This document shows, piece by piece, positions 1-10,612 of a stretch of 64,000 bases of DNA; position 1 is the first letter of the stretch, and each line of letters opens with the position of its first letter. The stretch comes from CADEED01 sp043747835 (GTDB lineage Bacteria > Pseudomonadota > Gammaproteobacteria > Steroidobacterales > Steroidobacteraceae). The position numbers and the translations under genes are program-made. The notes under the pieces are model-generated. The model saw only the letters and a list, made by a program, of their open reading frames with translations, made no database searches and had not been told where the DNA came from. The stretch lies in NCBI GenBank assembly GCA_043747835.1, contig JAYTOK010000133.1, positions 21,721 to 85,720 of the forward strand. The letters run 5' to 3'.

Positions 1-654
1 GCTCGCGGTTGCGGATGCCGAAGCCGGCGCACACCGGCAACTTCGCCACGGCGCGCACCGACGCCAGGTATTTCGACACGTCACCGAGCGAAGCCGTGCG
101 GCCCGTCGTGCCGGTCATCGTCACCGCGTAGATGAAGCCTTGCGATGCGGCGCAGAGCTGCTTGAGCCGCGCGGGCCCGGTCACCGGCGTCACCATCTGG
201 ATGAGCGCGATGCCGTGCGCATCGAGCGCGGCGCGGAACTCCGTGCTTTCGTCGTAGGGAAGATCCGGCACGATGAAACCGCAGACGCCGGCGCGCGCGG
301 AAGTCTCGGCGAGCTTCGTGAAGCCAAACGCGAGCAGCGGGTTCAGGTAGCTCATGAGCACGAGCGGCGCGCTGGGCAACTTCGAATCCCGCTTCATCGC
401 TTCAAGCTCCTCGAGCAACCACCGCAGCGACACGCCTTGCGCGAGCGCTTCGCGGCTCGAGCGCTGGATCGTCATGCCGTCGGCCATCGGGTCCGTGAAC
501 GGCACGCCGATCTCGACGACGTCCGCTTCGTTGCCGACCTGCGTGAGGTGCTCGCGGAATTTCTCGCGGAGTGGATAGCCGGCCGTGATGAACGCGACGA
601 TCGCGTTGCCACCGCGCGCGTGGGAGATGGCGGCGCTGATTTTGTCTCTGGGTG

Positions 655-658
<4 letters not shown>
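1..658 (-). CDS. trpA: Tryptophan synthase alpha subunit (partial, C-terminus outside window)
   Basis: TrpA cleaves indole-3-glycerol phosphate and channels indole to TrpB. Only the first 219 codons are inside the window; about 50 C-terminal residues lie beyond the left edge. The translation starts MTPRDKISAAISHARGG and carries the family block VEIGVPFTDPMADGMTIQ, which holds the catalytic Glu and Asp, followed by SYLNPLLAFG, PDLPYDE and AVTMTGTTG. The ATG at 658 shares four bases (ATGA) with the trpB stop, so it is the last gene of the operon seen here and is translationally coupled to trpB. Confidence 0.96.
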
Positions 659-1916
<1,258 letters not shown>

Positions 1917-1920
<4 letters not shown>

Positions 1921-2525
1921 GGTTCAATCTCCACGGCCGCCATGCGTGCGGCGGCCACGAACTGTTCGATCATTTGCGTGTTCTTCACGCCCGGCGATTC
2001 CTCGACGCCACTCGAGACGTCGACACCGAAGGGGCGCGCGTGCCGCAGCGCGGCGCCGACGTTGCGCGGATTGAGGCCGCCCGCGAGGATGACTTCCAGG
2101 CGCTGCGCGAGCTCCGCCGCCGCGTCCCAGTCCGTCGTTCGGCCACTGCCGCTCACCGGACCTTCGAAGAGAATCCGCCGCGGCAGTTCGCGCACCAGGC
2201 GCGGACCGGGCCGCAACACGGGCAACACCGCGAGTTCGCGCGGCAGGTCGAGTTTCTCGATGTCCGCGAGATCCGTCTGCAGGATGTCCGGCTTGAAGTC
2301 CCGCAGGATTTCGTAAACCTGCGCGCTCGTCGGATGACGCGTCACGGCGACGCAGGCGACCTTGCCGCGCGCGGGCTGCGCGAGCTCGTTCGCGCGCTGC
2401 GTCGTCACGCGCCGCACGGACTCCGCGAACACGAATCCGATCGCGTCGGCTTCGCAAGCGAGCGCGGCATCGACGCCGGCTTCCGTCGTCATGCCGCAGA
2501 TCTTGATCCAGGGCTTGTAGTTCAC
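1917..2525 (-). CDS. trpF: Phosphoribosylanthranilate isomerase
   Basis: TrpF converts phosphoribosylanthranilate to the carboxyphenylamino-deoxyribulose phosphate used by TrpC. The 202-residue (beta/alpha)8-barrel protein begins MNYKPWIKICGMTTEAGVDAA; the KICGMT block contains the catalytic cysteine. The phosphate-binding AGGLNPRNV and GVDVSSGVEE segments close the barrel. The start is a GTG overlapping the trpC stop (GTGA), and the stop overlaps the trpB ATG. TrpF is a separate protein here, not fused to TrpC as in enteric bacteria. Confidence 0.95.
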
Positions 2526-3391
2526 GCAGCCCCCGACTTGCGTACGCGCGTCGCCGCGGCGGCGCGGGCCGCGGCGAGCATCGCGCTTGCGAGCGCGCGC
2601 GGATCCGGCGCGGACATCAACGCGCTGCCGACGAGCGCGAGATCGTAACCCCTCGCAGCCACGCGCGACGCATCGTCCGGAGTCGCGACGCCACTCTCGG
2701 CCACGCGTTTCACATCGCGCGGCAACGAATCCGCGAGCTGATCCAGGCGTCCGGGCACGACCTTCAACGTCACGAGATCGCGCGAGTTCACGCCGACGAG
2801 CAACAGATCGCGATGCGCACGGCGGGAATCCACGAGCGCGTGCGCGAGTTCGATATCTGGCGCATCGAAGGTTTCGAGCAGCACGAACATGTCGAGTTCC
2901 AGCGCCGTGTCGATGAGCTTCTCGAGATCCGCGCGCGGCGTCATGCGCAGGATCGCGAGCACGCCGCTCGCGCCGGCCGCGCGCCCCTCGAGCACCTGGT
3001 AATCGTCGACGATGAAATCCTTGCGCATCGCGGGCACGTTCAGCGGCGCCAGCGCGCGCGCTCCCGCTTCGAGATCCGCGAGCGAGCCGTCGAAGCGCGA
3101 CGGTTCGGTGAGGATCGAGACTGCAGCCGCACCCGCCTTCGCGTACGTCGCGACCCGGCCGCCGACGTCTTCGGCACCCGCCTCTTTCAGCAATCCCATC
3201 GCGGGCGAGCGCAGCTTCACTTCGGCGATGAGATCGAACTCGGCGAGTTTCAGCCGCGGGGCTGCGGGCAGGTCCGCGATGCGTGAACGCAGCTCACGGG
3301 CGGGCGCGAGCTTTTGCGCGGCCTCCGACCGGGCGCGCGACGATGTCGCCATGCCCGCCAGAAAATCGCCGTTGTCGGTGGCTGCGCTCAA
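2522..3391 (-). CDS. trpC: Indole-3-glycerol phosphate synthase
   Basis: TrpC closes the indole ring of tryptophan. The proposed TTG start at 3391 overlaps the trpD stop as TTGA and gives 289 residues beginning MSAATDNGDFLAGMATSS, which matches the usual DFLxxI N-terminus of the family. An internal ATG at 3352 would cut that segment off. Family blocks IAEVKLRSPAMG, KDFIVDDYQ, GVNSRDL and VAESGV are present. The reading frame stays open far upstream inside trpD, but that extension is antisense-free overlap in the wrong frame and is not coding. The gene is coupled to trpF by a GTGA overlap. Confidence 0.93.
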   Translation of the reverse strand: MSAATDNGDFLAGMATSSRARSEAAQKLAPARELRSRIADLPAAPRLKLAEFDLIAEVKLRSPAMGLLKEAGAEDVGGRVATYAKAGAAAVSILTEPSRFDGSLADLEAGARALAPLNVPAMRKDFIVDDYQVLEGRAAGASGVLAILRMTPRADLEKLIDTALELDMFVLLETFDAPDIELAHALVDSRRAHRDLLLVGVNSRDLVTLKVVPGRLDQLADSLPRDVKRVAESGVATPDDASRVAARGYDLALVGSALMSAPDPRALASAMLAAARAAAATRVRKSGAA

Positions 3392-4412
3392 GACGCGCCT
3401 CGCGATCCGAACGCCGCGAGCGAATCGAGCAGCTTGCGCGCGGCGCCGCCGTCGATCGCCGCGCGCGCGACTTCCACGCCTTCGCGCGGCGTCTTCACCC
3501 GGCCGATGATCTCGAGCGCGAGCGCCGCGCCTAGCAGCAAGGCATCGCGATGCGCGCCGCGATCCTCGCCCGTCAGCGCCGCGCGCAACGCGCGCGCGTT
3601 CGACGCAGCGTCGCCGCCCGCGAGATCGCTGGCGCCACAGAGGTCTAGGCCGTAATCCGAGGGGCTGCGAATCTCCGCGCGCACCTGTCCCGGGCGCACG
3701 TCGAGCACCGTGAACGGGCCGAGCGGGGTCGGCTCGTCCCAGCCTTCCGCGCCGTGCACGACGAACGCGCGCTCGATGGGCAGACCGGCGAGCGCGTCGG
3801 CCATGAGCTGGGCGGTCGGCAGGTTGAACGCGCCGGTGAGCTGGAACTTCGGCGCCGCGGGGTTCGTGAGCGGCCCCAGGATGTTGAACACCGTACGCAC
3901 GCCCATCGCCTGGCGGATCGGGCCGACGGCCTTCATCGCGGGGTGGTAGTGAGGCGCGAACAGGAACGTGAACTTCGTCGCCGCGAGGCACGCGCCGGCG
4001 GCCGACTCGTCGAGCGGTAGTTTGAGACCTAGCTGCTCGAGCACGTCCGCGCTGCCGGACTTGCTCGACACCGAGCGATTGCCGTGTTTGACGACGTCGA
4101 CGCCGCAGGCCGCCGTCAGCAGCGCCGCGCCGGTCGACAGATTGAAGCTGCCGGACGAGTCGCCGCCCGTGCCGACGATGTCGATCGCGTGCGGAGCGTC
4201 GGGGATCGCGGGCCGGCGCGCCAGCGAGCGCATCGCGCGCGCGAAGCCGCGTAGCTCTGCAGCGGTCACGCCCTTGGCTCGAAGCGCGGCGAGCAATGCG
4301 CCGCCGAGCGCGGGAGCGAGGTCGGCGGACGTCAGCGCGCGCAGCAACTCGCCGGCTTCCTCTTCGCCGAGGTTCTTGCCGGAGAGCAGATGCTCGAGCG
4401 TGTCGCGCAGGA

Positions 4413-4416
<4 letters not shown>
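3388..4416 (-). CDS. trpD: Anthranilate phosphoribosyltransferase
   Basis: TrpD transfers phosphoribose from PRPP to anthranilate. The 342-residue protein has the signature GTGGDSSGSFNLSTG (from about residue 82) for PRPP binding and KHGNRSVSSKSGSAD for anthranilate and metal binding. It is a free-standing enzyme rather than a fusion with TrpG. Its ATG at 4416 overlaps the trpG stop, and its stop overlaps the TTG of trpC, placing it in the middle of the coupled operon. Confidence 0.96.
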
Positions 4417-5014
<598 letters not shown>

Positions 5015-5018
<4 letters not shown>

Positions 5019-6418
5019 AAACCCTCTGCCGCCAGCTTGAGCGCGCGCGCCATCGCGCCGCTCTTCGCCAGCACTTCGTCGTGTTCCGAGGCGGGGACGC
5101 TGTCGGCCACGACGCCCGCACCCGCCTGGTAACTGTATTCATCGCCGCGGAACACCAGCGTGCGGATCGTGATCGCCTGATCCATGTCGCCGTGCGCGCC
5201 GAAGTAGCCGCAAGTGCCGCCGTAGAGTCCGCGCCGCACGGGCTCGAGCTCGTCGATGATTTCCATCGCGCGGACTTTTGGCGCGCCGACCAGAGTTCCC
5301 GCGGGAAACGTTGCCGCGAATAGATCGAACGCATCGCTGCCGGCGCGCAGCTTGCCCTTCACACCGCTCACGATGTGCATGACGTGGCTGTAGCGTTCGA
5401 TCACGCGAAAGGGGTCGACGTGCACGGTTCCAGCCTGCGCGACCCGGCCGAGATCGTTGCGCGCGAGATCGACGAGCATCACGTGCTCGGCGTTTTCCTT
5501 GACGTCAGCCAACAGCTCGCGCTCATGCTTCTCGTCGGCGGGCACATCCTCGCCGCGCGGGCGTGTGCCCGCGATCGGACGCAATTGCGCGTTGCCGGCC
5601 GCGTCGACCTTCACGAGCGCCTCGGGCGAGGAGCCCACGACGGTGACGTCGCCGAGGCGGCAGTAGTACATGTAAGGAGAGGGGTTGATGAGCCGCAGCG
5701 CGCGATATGCCTCGAAGGGATCGAGCGAATGCCTGCCTGCGAAGCGCGACGACAGCACGAGCTGGTAGACGTCGCCGGCCGCGATGTATTCCTGCACGCG
5801 CTTGACGCCAGCGATGTATTCGTCGCGCGACAGCGAAGGCTGCGCCGCGGAATAGCGCGAGACGGAGCCGGTGCCGGGAATGGCGTAGTTAGACAACCCG
5901 CCGCGCAGCGCCTTGATGACTTCCCGTCGCAGCGACTGGCGCTCGGCTTCGGTGCCGGCATGCAGCAGCGCGATGCCGCGCGTGAGATGGTCGAACACGA
6001 GCATCGACTCGGGCGCGACGTAGTGCAGGTCCGGAACCGGCGAGTCGGCCTTCGCATTGGCGGGCAGGCGCTCGAAGTAGCGCACGACGTCGTACGAGGA
6101 GTAACCGACGAGGCCGCCCGCGAGCGGCACACCGGCCATCTCGGGCAGCGGCTTGGGAGCTGCCGCCAGCGCCTTGCGCAGCGCGTCCAACAACTCGTTG
6201 CGATCCTTCGGCCGCGGCAGTTTCGCGTTGCCGACGCTGAGGCCGTTCGCGTCCAGCTTCACTTCGAGACAGGCGCCGAAGCCGATGAAGGAGTACCGCG
6301 CGAGACGCTCCCCGCCCTCCACGCTTTCCAGCAGAAAGCGCGGGTTGAAGGCGCCGAGTTTGGCGAACGCCGACACGGGAGTGTCGAGGTCGCCGGCGAT
6401 GTCGAATGGCGGTTTCAC
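5015..6418 (-). CDS. trpE: Anthranilate synthase component I
   Basis: TrpE makes anthranilate from chorismate with TrpG. I place the start at the GTG at 6418, giving 467 residues beginning VKPPFDIAGDLDTPVSAF. A GGAGA Shine-Dalgarno precedes it by nine bases. The longer frame to 6460 would start inside the attenuator hairpin and is rejected. The Trp feedback-site motif LLES lies in FLLESVEGGERLARYSF. Chorismate-binding blocks RPIAGTRPRGED, DLARNDLGRVA and FPAGTLVGAPK are present. Regulation is predicted to be by leader-peptide attenuation upstream plus feedback inhibition by Trp. Confidence 0.95.
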
Positions 6419-6438
6419 CGCATGTTTCTCCAGACAAC

Positions 6439-6474
6439 AAAAAAAACCCATCTCAGGCATTACCGGAGATGGGT
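6439..6474 (-). terminator. trp operon attenuator terminator
   Basis: On the minus strand a perfect 9-bp stem (ACCCATCTC at 6474-6466 pairing with GAGATGGGT at 6454-6446, 11-nt loop) runs directly into eight T residues (6446-6439). It sits between the Trp-rich leader peptide and trpE. Just after the leader stop codon, GGAGAGGG (6531-6524) can pair with CCCATCTCC of the 5' arm with one bulged A, which would form the antiterminator. This is the classical attenuator arrangement; the pairing scheme is my inference. Confidence 0.9.
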
Positions 6475-6532
6475 TCCTTTGAATCCTTGGGTTCTGATCA
6501 GTCGAGCGATACAGATCCGGGAGGCCCTCTCC

Positions 6533-6577
6533 TTATGGGAGGCGCCACCACCAGATTTTGCGAGTGCCGTTGATCAT
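6533..6577 (-). CDS. trpL: trp operon leader peptide (three consecutive Trp codons)
   Basis: This 14-codon ORF encodes MINGTRKIWWWRLP. Three consecutive TGG codons sit three codons before its end. It lies about 60 bases before the attenuator hairpin. When charged tRNA-Trp is scarce a ribosome should stall on the three TGG codons and let the antiterminator form. No Shine-Dalgarno precedes the ATG, and the best -10 box is only nine bases upstream, so the peptide may be read from a leaderless transcript. Confidence 0.88.
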   Translation of the reverse strand: MINGTRKIWWWRLP

Positions 6578-6586
6578 GGGGCGGCG

Positions 6587-6616
6587 AGTATTGCGGTTGG
6601 CCTGACGTCGCGTCAA
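6587..6616 (-). promoter_or_regulatory. Candidate trp promoter
   Basis: On the minus strand TTGACG (6616-6611) and AATACT (6592-6587) are separated by 18 bases, close to sigma-70 consensus (5/6 and 4/6). Transcription would begin about three bases before the trpL ATG at 6577. No Trp-repressor-like operator was recognised. Confidence 0.5.
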
Positions 6617-6663
6617 GGCTTTCGAGGGTTTACGATTCGAGTCCTTCACCCAGGGAGCAAACA

Positions 6664-7140
6664 ATGACGCGCCGCCTGATTTCCTCCGGTTCCACTTTCG
6701 AGCAGAGCATTGGCTATTCACGAGCGGTGGTCGACGGAGACTGGATCTTCGTGTCCGGCACTACTGGATTCGACTATTCGAACATGACCATCAGCGACGA
6801 TGTCGTTGCCCAATGCGTACAGGCGCTGAAGAACATCGAGGCGGCGCTGAAACAGGCCGATTCGGGCTTTCGTGATGTCGTGCGGGTCCGATACCTTATG
6901 ACCCATGGCCCGGACTTCGAGCGTTGCTGGGCAACGGTTGGCAAGGTGTTCGGCGAAGTGCGTCCGGCGTGCACCGTCGAGGTGGTCGGTCTCACGGATC
7001 CGCGCATGCAGATCGAGATCGAAGTGACGGCGCTACGCCGCAAGGTCGGGGCAAAGACAAAATCGAAGTCGAAAGCAAAGGCGAAGGCCGGAGCGAAGGC
7101 AAAGAGCAAAGCCAAGACCAAGGCGACGCGAAAGAAATAA
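6664..7140 (+). CDS. RidA/YjgF-family protein with lysine-rich C-terminal tail
   Basis: Residues 1-127 resemble the RidA/YjgF/UK114 family, whose members hydrolyse reactive imines and enamines; the VSGTTGF block and the core preceding EIEVTAL fit this trimeric fold. The usual imine-binding arginine is likely the R in FERCWATVGKVFGEVRPACT, as in other subgroups. From about residue 127 a roughly 30-residue tail made almost only of Lys, Ala, Ser and Thr follows, which is not part of the family fold and could bind nucleic acid or acidic surfaces. A GGGAG Shine-Dalgarno six bases before the ATG supports the start. It is divergent from trpL. Confidence 0.85.
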   Translation: MTRRLISSGSTFEQSIGYSRAVVDGDWIFVSGTTGFDYSNMTISDDVVAQCVQALKNIEAALKQADSGFRDVVRVRYLMTHGPDFERCWATVGKVFGEVRPACTVEVVGLTDPRMQIEIEVTALRRKVGAKTKSKSKAKAKAGAKAKSKAKTKATRKK

Positions 7141-7141
7141 A

Positions 7142-7167
7142 GGGGTCAGATCAATAGATCTGACCCC
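7142..7167 (+). repeat. Perfect GGGGTCAG palindrome, possible terminator or REP-like element
   Basis: GGGGTCAGATC (7142-7152) and GATCTGACCCC (7157-7167) form a perfect 11-bp stem with an AATA loop, two bases after the ridA-like stop codon. No T-tract follows. A related palindrome with the same GGGG...TGACCCC core occurs at 50800-50824, so a dispersed repeat family is possible. Confidence 0.6.
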
Positions 7168-7192
7168 GGCAACGCCAGCTAACGAGGGCATC

Positions 7193-9661
7193 TTGAACTC
7201 CACCGACTACGAAAAGTTAGGCGCCTTCTACCTCGGCCGGGAATTCGACGCGGCCTCGGGCTCGTTGAAGGACGACCTCGTCCTCTACGACTCGAAAGAC
7301 CTCACGACGCACGCCGTCTGCGTCGGCATGACGGGCTCGGGCAAGACCGGCCTCTGTCTCTCGCTGCTCGAGGAGGCCGCGATCGACGGGGTGCCGGCGA
7401 TCTGCATCGACCCGAAGGGCGACCTCGGCAATCTGCTGCTCACGTTTCCGAATCTCGCGGCCGCGGACTTCGAGCCCTGGATCGACGCCGGTGACGCCGC
7501 GCGTAAAGGCCTCTCGGTCACGGACCACGCCGCGAAAACAGCGGAGACCTGGAAGAACGGTCTGGCGGAATGGGGGCAGGCCCCGGATCGCATCGCGCGG
7601 CTGCGCGCCGCGGCGGACGTGGCTATCTACACGCCGGGCGCGGAAACCGGCATTCCGCTGTCGGTGCTGCGCTCGTTCTCGGCTCCCCCGCCGGAGCTGC
7701 TCGCGGATGCGGGCGCGCTGCGCGATCGCGTGGGATCGGTCGTCTCTGGATTGTTGAGCCTGTTGGGACTCGAAGCCGATCCGATCCAGTCGCGCGAACA
7801 CATCCTGCTCGCGAACATCCTCGAAGGCGCGTGGCGAGCCGGACTCTCGCTCGACATGACCGGCCTCATCCAGGCCGTGCAGAAGCCTTCCTTCGACAAG
7901 CTGGGCGCGTTCGATCTCGAAACTTTCCTGCCGGGGAAGGAACGCACGAAGCTCGCGATGCAGTTGAACAACCTCATCGCGTCGCCCGGCTTCGCGACGT
8001 GGATGAACGGCGAACCTCTCGATGCGCAGCGGCTGCTGTACACCCCGGAAGGCAAGCCGCGCATCTCGATCATCTCGATCGCGCACCTCAACGACGCGGA
8101 GCGCATGTTCATCGTGACGCTCGTGTTGAACGAGATGATCGCGTGGATGCGCAACCAGTCGGGCACTTCGAGCTTGCGCGCCATCCTCTACATGGACGAG
8201 ATCTTCGGCTACTTCCCGCCGACGGCGAATCCGCCGTCCAAACTACCCATGCTCACGCTGCTGAAGCAGGCGCGTGCGTTCGGCCTGGGATGCGTGCTCG
8301 CCACGCAGAATCCCGTCGATCTCGATTACAAGGGCCTCGCGAATTGCGGCACCTGGTTCATCGGCCGCCTGCAGACCGAGCGCGACAAGATGCGCGTGAT
8401 CGAGGGGTTGAAGTCGGCGCTGGCGGGTGGCGAAGACGGCACATCGCTCGAGGCGTTGATGTCGAGTCTGACGCAGCGCGTGTTCCTGATGCGCAATGTG
8501 CACGACGACGCGCCGGTTCTCATGAAGACGCGCTGGGCGCTGTCCTATCTACGCGGTCCGCTCACCGGACCGGAGATTTCCCGCGCGATGGCGGGGCGAA
8601 AGGCGGCGAGCGCCGTCTCTGCGACGGTATCCGCAACGACATCCGCAACGACATCCGCAACGGCATCCGCAACGGCATCCGCGCCTTCGGCCGCGCCCGC
8701 GGCTCCGCCCGCGCAATCCGCGCGCCCCGCACTGGGTTCCGGGATCGTGGAATATTTCCTGCCGGCCACGAAAGGGGACGGCGCCGTGCTGTACAAGCCG
8801 ATGGTATTAGGTCTCGCGAAGTTGCATTACGTGGACGCAAAGCTCGCGCTCGACGAATGGCAGACCGCCGCCTGGCTCGCGCCGTTCGACGACGGCGGCG
8901 GCAATGCGTCGTGGACGGACGCCGCGCGCGATGCGCAACTGAAGTCGCGCATGACGGCGACGCCCGTCTCGAATGCGGAGTACGGCGATCTGCCCGGGCC
9001 CGCGCTGCGCGCGGCGAGCTACGCCACGTGGGCGAAGAGCCTGCAAGCGCATCTCTACGAGACCGCGCGCGCGAACGTCCTCTATTGCGATGCGTTCAAG
9101 TCCGCGTCGCGGCCCGGCGAGGCGGAAGGCGATTTCCGCGCGAGGATCACGCTGGCGTCGCGCGAGAAGCGCGACGCGGCGGTCGCCGAACTGCGGCAGA
9201 AATGGCAGACGAAAGTCGTGCAGCTCTCCGATCAGATCCGGCGCGCCGAGGAAAAGCGCGAGCGCGAGAAGAATCAGCTCAGCCAGCAACGCATGCAGAC
9301 CGCGGTCAACGTCGGCACGACGATCCTGGGCGCGCTGTTCGGGCGCAAGACGATATCCGCGACCAGCATCGGTCGCGCGGGCACCGCCGCACGGTCCGCC
9401 TCGAAGTGGGGTCAGGAATCGCAGGACGTCGCGCGCGCCGAAGAGAGCATCGAAGTGCTGCAGCAGCGGCTCGAGGAGACGAAGCGCGCTGTCGACGCCG
9501 AAGTCGCGAAGATCGAGTCGACGCTCGATGCGTCGACCGTCGCGCTGCGCCCGATCGAAGTCCCCGCGCGCAAGTCAGACATCGCCGTCGGTGAAGTGGC
9601 GCTCGTGTGGATGCCGTGGCGCAAGGGCGCCGACGGCTTTCCGGCCCCCGCTTACGACTAA
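7193..9661 (+). CDS. HerA-like ATP-binding protein (helicase/translocase-type ATPase)
   Basis: This 822-residue protein has a Walker A motif GMTGSGKT (about residues 45-52), CIDPKGDLGN shortly after, and a Walker B-like segment LYMDEIFGYFP, followed by LATQNPVDLDYKGL. These features place it with HerA/FtsK-like DUF87-type ATPases of unknown cellular role. Residues about 475-510 form an Ala/Ser/Thr/Pro linker encoded by a 12-bp tandem repeat. The C-terminal third is rich in charged helices (REKRDAAVAELRQKW to EKREREKNQLSQQ, then a second around residue 750) that look like coiled coils. The start is a TTG with GAGGG just upstream. I do not know a partner or substrate. Confidence 0.8.
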   Translation: MNSTDYEKLGAFYLGREFDAASGSLKDDLVLYDSKDLTTHAVCVGMTGSGKTGLCLSLLEEAAIDGVPAICIDPKGDLGNLLLTFPNLAAADFEPWIDAGDAARKGLSVTDHAAKTAETWKNGLAEWGQAPDRIARLRAAADVAIYTPGAETGIPLSVLRSFSAPPPELLADAGALRDRVGSVVSGLLSLLGLEADPIQSREHILLANILEGAWRAGLSLDMTGLIQAVQKPSFDKLGAFDLETFLPGKERTKLAMQLNNLIASPGFATWMNGEPLDAQRLLYTPEGKPRISIISIAHLNDAERMFIVTLVLNEMIAWMRNQSGTSSLRAILYMDEIFGYFPPTANPPSKLPMLTLLKQARAFGLGCVLATQNPVDLDYKGLANCGTWFIGRLQTERDKMRVIEGLKSALAGGEDGTSLEALMSSLTQRVFLMRNVHDDAPVLMKTRWALSYLRGPLTGPEISRAMAGRKAASAVSATVSATTSATTSATASATASAPSAAPAAPPAQSARPALGSGIVEYFLPATKGDGAVLYKPMVLGLAKLHYVDAKLALDEWQTAAWLAPFDDGGGNASWTDAARDAQLKSRMTATPVSNAEYGDLPGPALRAASYATWAKSLQAHLYETARANVLYCDAFKSASRPGEAEGDFRARITLASREKRDAAVAELRQKWQTKVVQLSDQIRRAEEKREREKNQLSQQRMQTAVNVGTTILGALFGRKTISATSIGRAGTAARSASKWGQESQDVARAEESIEVLQQRLEETKRAVDAEVAKIESTLDASTVALRPIEVPARKSDIAVGEVALVWMPWRKGADGFPAPAYD
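8618..8677 (+). repeat. 12-bp tandem repeat inside the HerA-like gene
   Basis: Four adjacent 12-bp units (TCCGCAACGACA at 8630 and 8642, TCCGCAACGGCA at 8654 and 8666) follow one degenerate unit at 8618. Each encodes Ser-Ala-Thr plus Thr, Ala or Val, so copy-number change keeps the frame and alters linker length. Confidence 0.85.
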
Positions 9662-9679
9662 CCATTCAAGGAGCGCCTC

Positions 9680-10069
9680 ATGAAAGAGCTAGTCGACATG
9701 TTGACCAAGAACCTGGGCGTGAACGCGGGTCAGGCCGAAGGCGGCGCGGGCGTGTTGCTCAAGGCTGCGCAGGACAAGCTTGGCGCCGCCGAATTCGGGA
9801 AACTGCTGGGCGGAGTGCCCGGCCTCTCCGATCTCATGAAGAAGGCGCCGGCGCCGGGTGGCGGTGGTGGCCTCGGCGGGTTGTTAGGCGGCATCGCGGG
9901 TGCCATGGGCGGCAACGCCGGCCTCATCACGACGATCCTCAGCGGCTTCAGCAAGCTGGGGCTCTCCGCGGATGACGCGAAGAAGTTCGTTCCGGTGATC
10001 CTGCAGTTCCTGCAGACGAAGGTCGGACCCGACGTCGTCAAGAAGCTTCAAGACACGCTGAAAGCCTGA
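9680..10069 (+). CDS. DUF2780-like small protein
   Basis: This 129-residue protein starts MKELVDMLTKNLGVNAGQAEGGAG and resembles the DUF2780 (VcgC/VcgE) family, whose function is unknown. A central glycine-rich stretch (GGGGGLGGLLGGIAGAMGG, about residues 57-75) separates two helical halves; the second ends VILQFLQTKVGPDVVKKL. A strong AAGGAG Shine-Dalgarno lies six bases before the ATG. It follows the HerA-like gene by 18 bases, so they are probably co-transcribed. No signal peptide is apparent. Confidence 0.65.
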   Translation: MKELVDMLTKNLGVNAGQAEGGAGVLLKAAQDKLGAAEFGKLLGGVPGLSDLMKKAPAPGGGGGLGGLLGGIAGAMGGNAGLITTILSGFSKLGLSADDAKKFVPVILQFLQTKVGPDVVKKLQDTLKA

Positions 10070-10098
10070 GCCAGAGAAACTGGGGAATACTCGAGACC

Positions 10099-10587
10099 AT
10101 GCCTTCCTTCGATACGATTTCCGAGATCGACTCTCACGAACTCACCAACGCCGTGGACCAGGCGAATCGCGAACTCACGCAGCGATTCGACTTCAAGGAC
10201 ACAGGCGCGACGTTCGAGCTGAACGAAAAGGAACACACGGTCAGCCTCAAGGCGCCGTCGGAGTTCCAGCTCAAACAGATGCTCGACATCCTCACCATGC
10301 GCCTCGGCAAACGCGGGATCGATGCGAAGTGCATGGAGAAGAAGGATGCGGTGTCGAATCTCGCGGAGGCGCGGCAGGACGTCGTCTTGCGCAACGGGAT
10401 CGATCAGGAGACCGGCAAAAAGCTGCAGAAGCTGATCAAGGACGCGAAGCTGAAAGTGCAGGCGCAGATCCAGGGCGACAAGCTGCGCGTGACAGGGAAA
10501 CAGCGCGACGATCTGCAACAGGCGATGGCGCTGCTGAGAAAGGCGGAGGTCGATCGCCCGCTGCAGTTCAACAATTTCCGGGACTAG
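10099..10587 (+). CDS. yajQ: YajQ family nucleotide-binding protein
   Basis: YajQ proteins are small two-domain ferredoxin-like proteins; members in Xanthomonas bind cyclic di-GMP and act with transcription factors. The 162-residue product begins MPSFDTISEIDSHELTNAVDQ and ends RPLQFNNFRD, matching the family at both ends, with the characteristic QRFDFKDT and AKLKVQAQIQGDKLRVTGK blocks. It follows the DUF2780-like gene by 29 bases on the same strand. A degenerate EAL protein is encoded at 57 kb, but no link between them is evident. Confidence 0.93.
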   Translation: MPSFDTISEIDSHELTNAVDQANRELTQRFDFKDTGATFELNEKEHTVSLKAPSEFQLKQMLDILTMRLGKRGIDAKCMEKKDAVSNLAEARQDVVLRNGIDQETGKKLQKLIKDAKLKVQAQIQGDKLRVTGKQRDDLQQAMALLRKAEVDRPLQFNNFRD

Positions 10588-10612
10588 CCGCCGCGTCAGC
10601 TCGGCGAATTTG

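Noticed and set aside
3392..3991. Upstream extension of trpC
   Set aside because: It lies inside trpD in another frame; the TTGA overlap at 3391 gives a family-sized TrpC.
6419..6460. Extension of trpE to an ATG at 6460
   Set aside because: That ATG is inside the attenuator hairpin; the GTG at 6418 has a Shine-Dalgarno after the hairpin.
7570..9594. A 674-codon frame within the HerA-like gene
   Set aside because: Arg-rich alternative frame of a clearly coding gene with Walker motifs.
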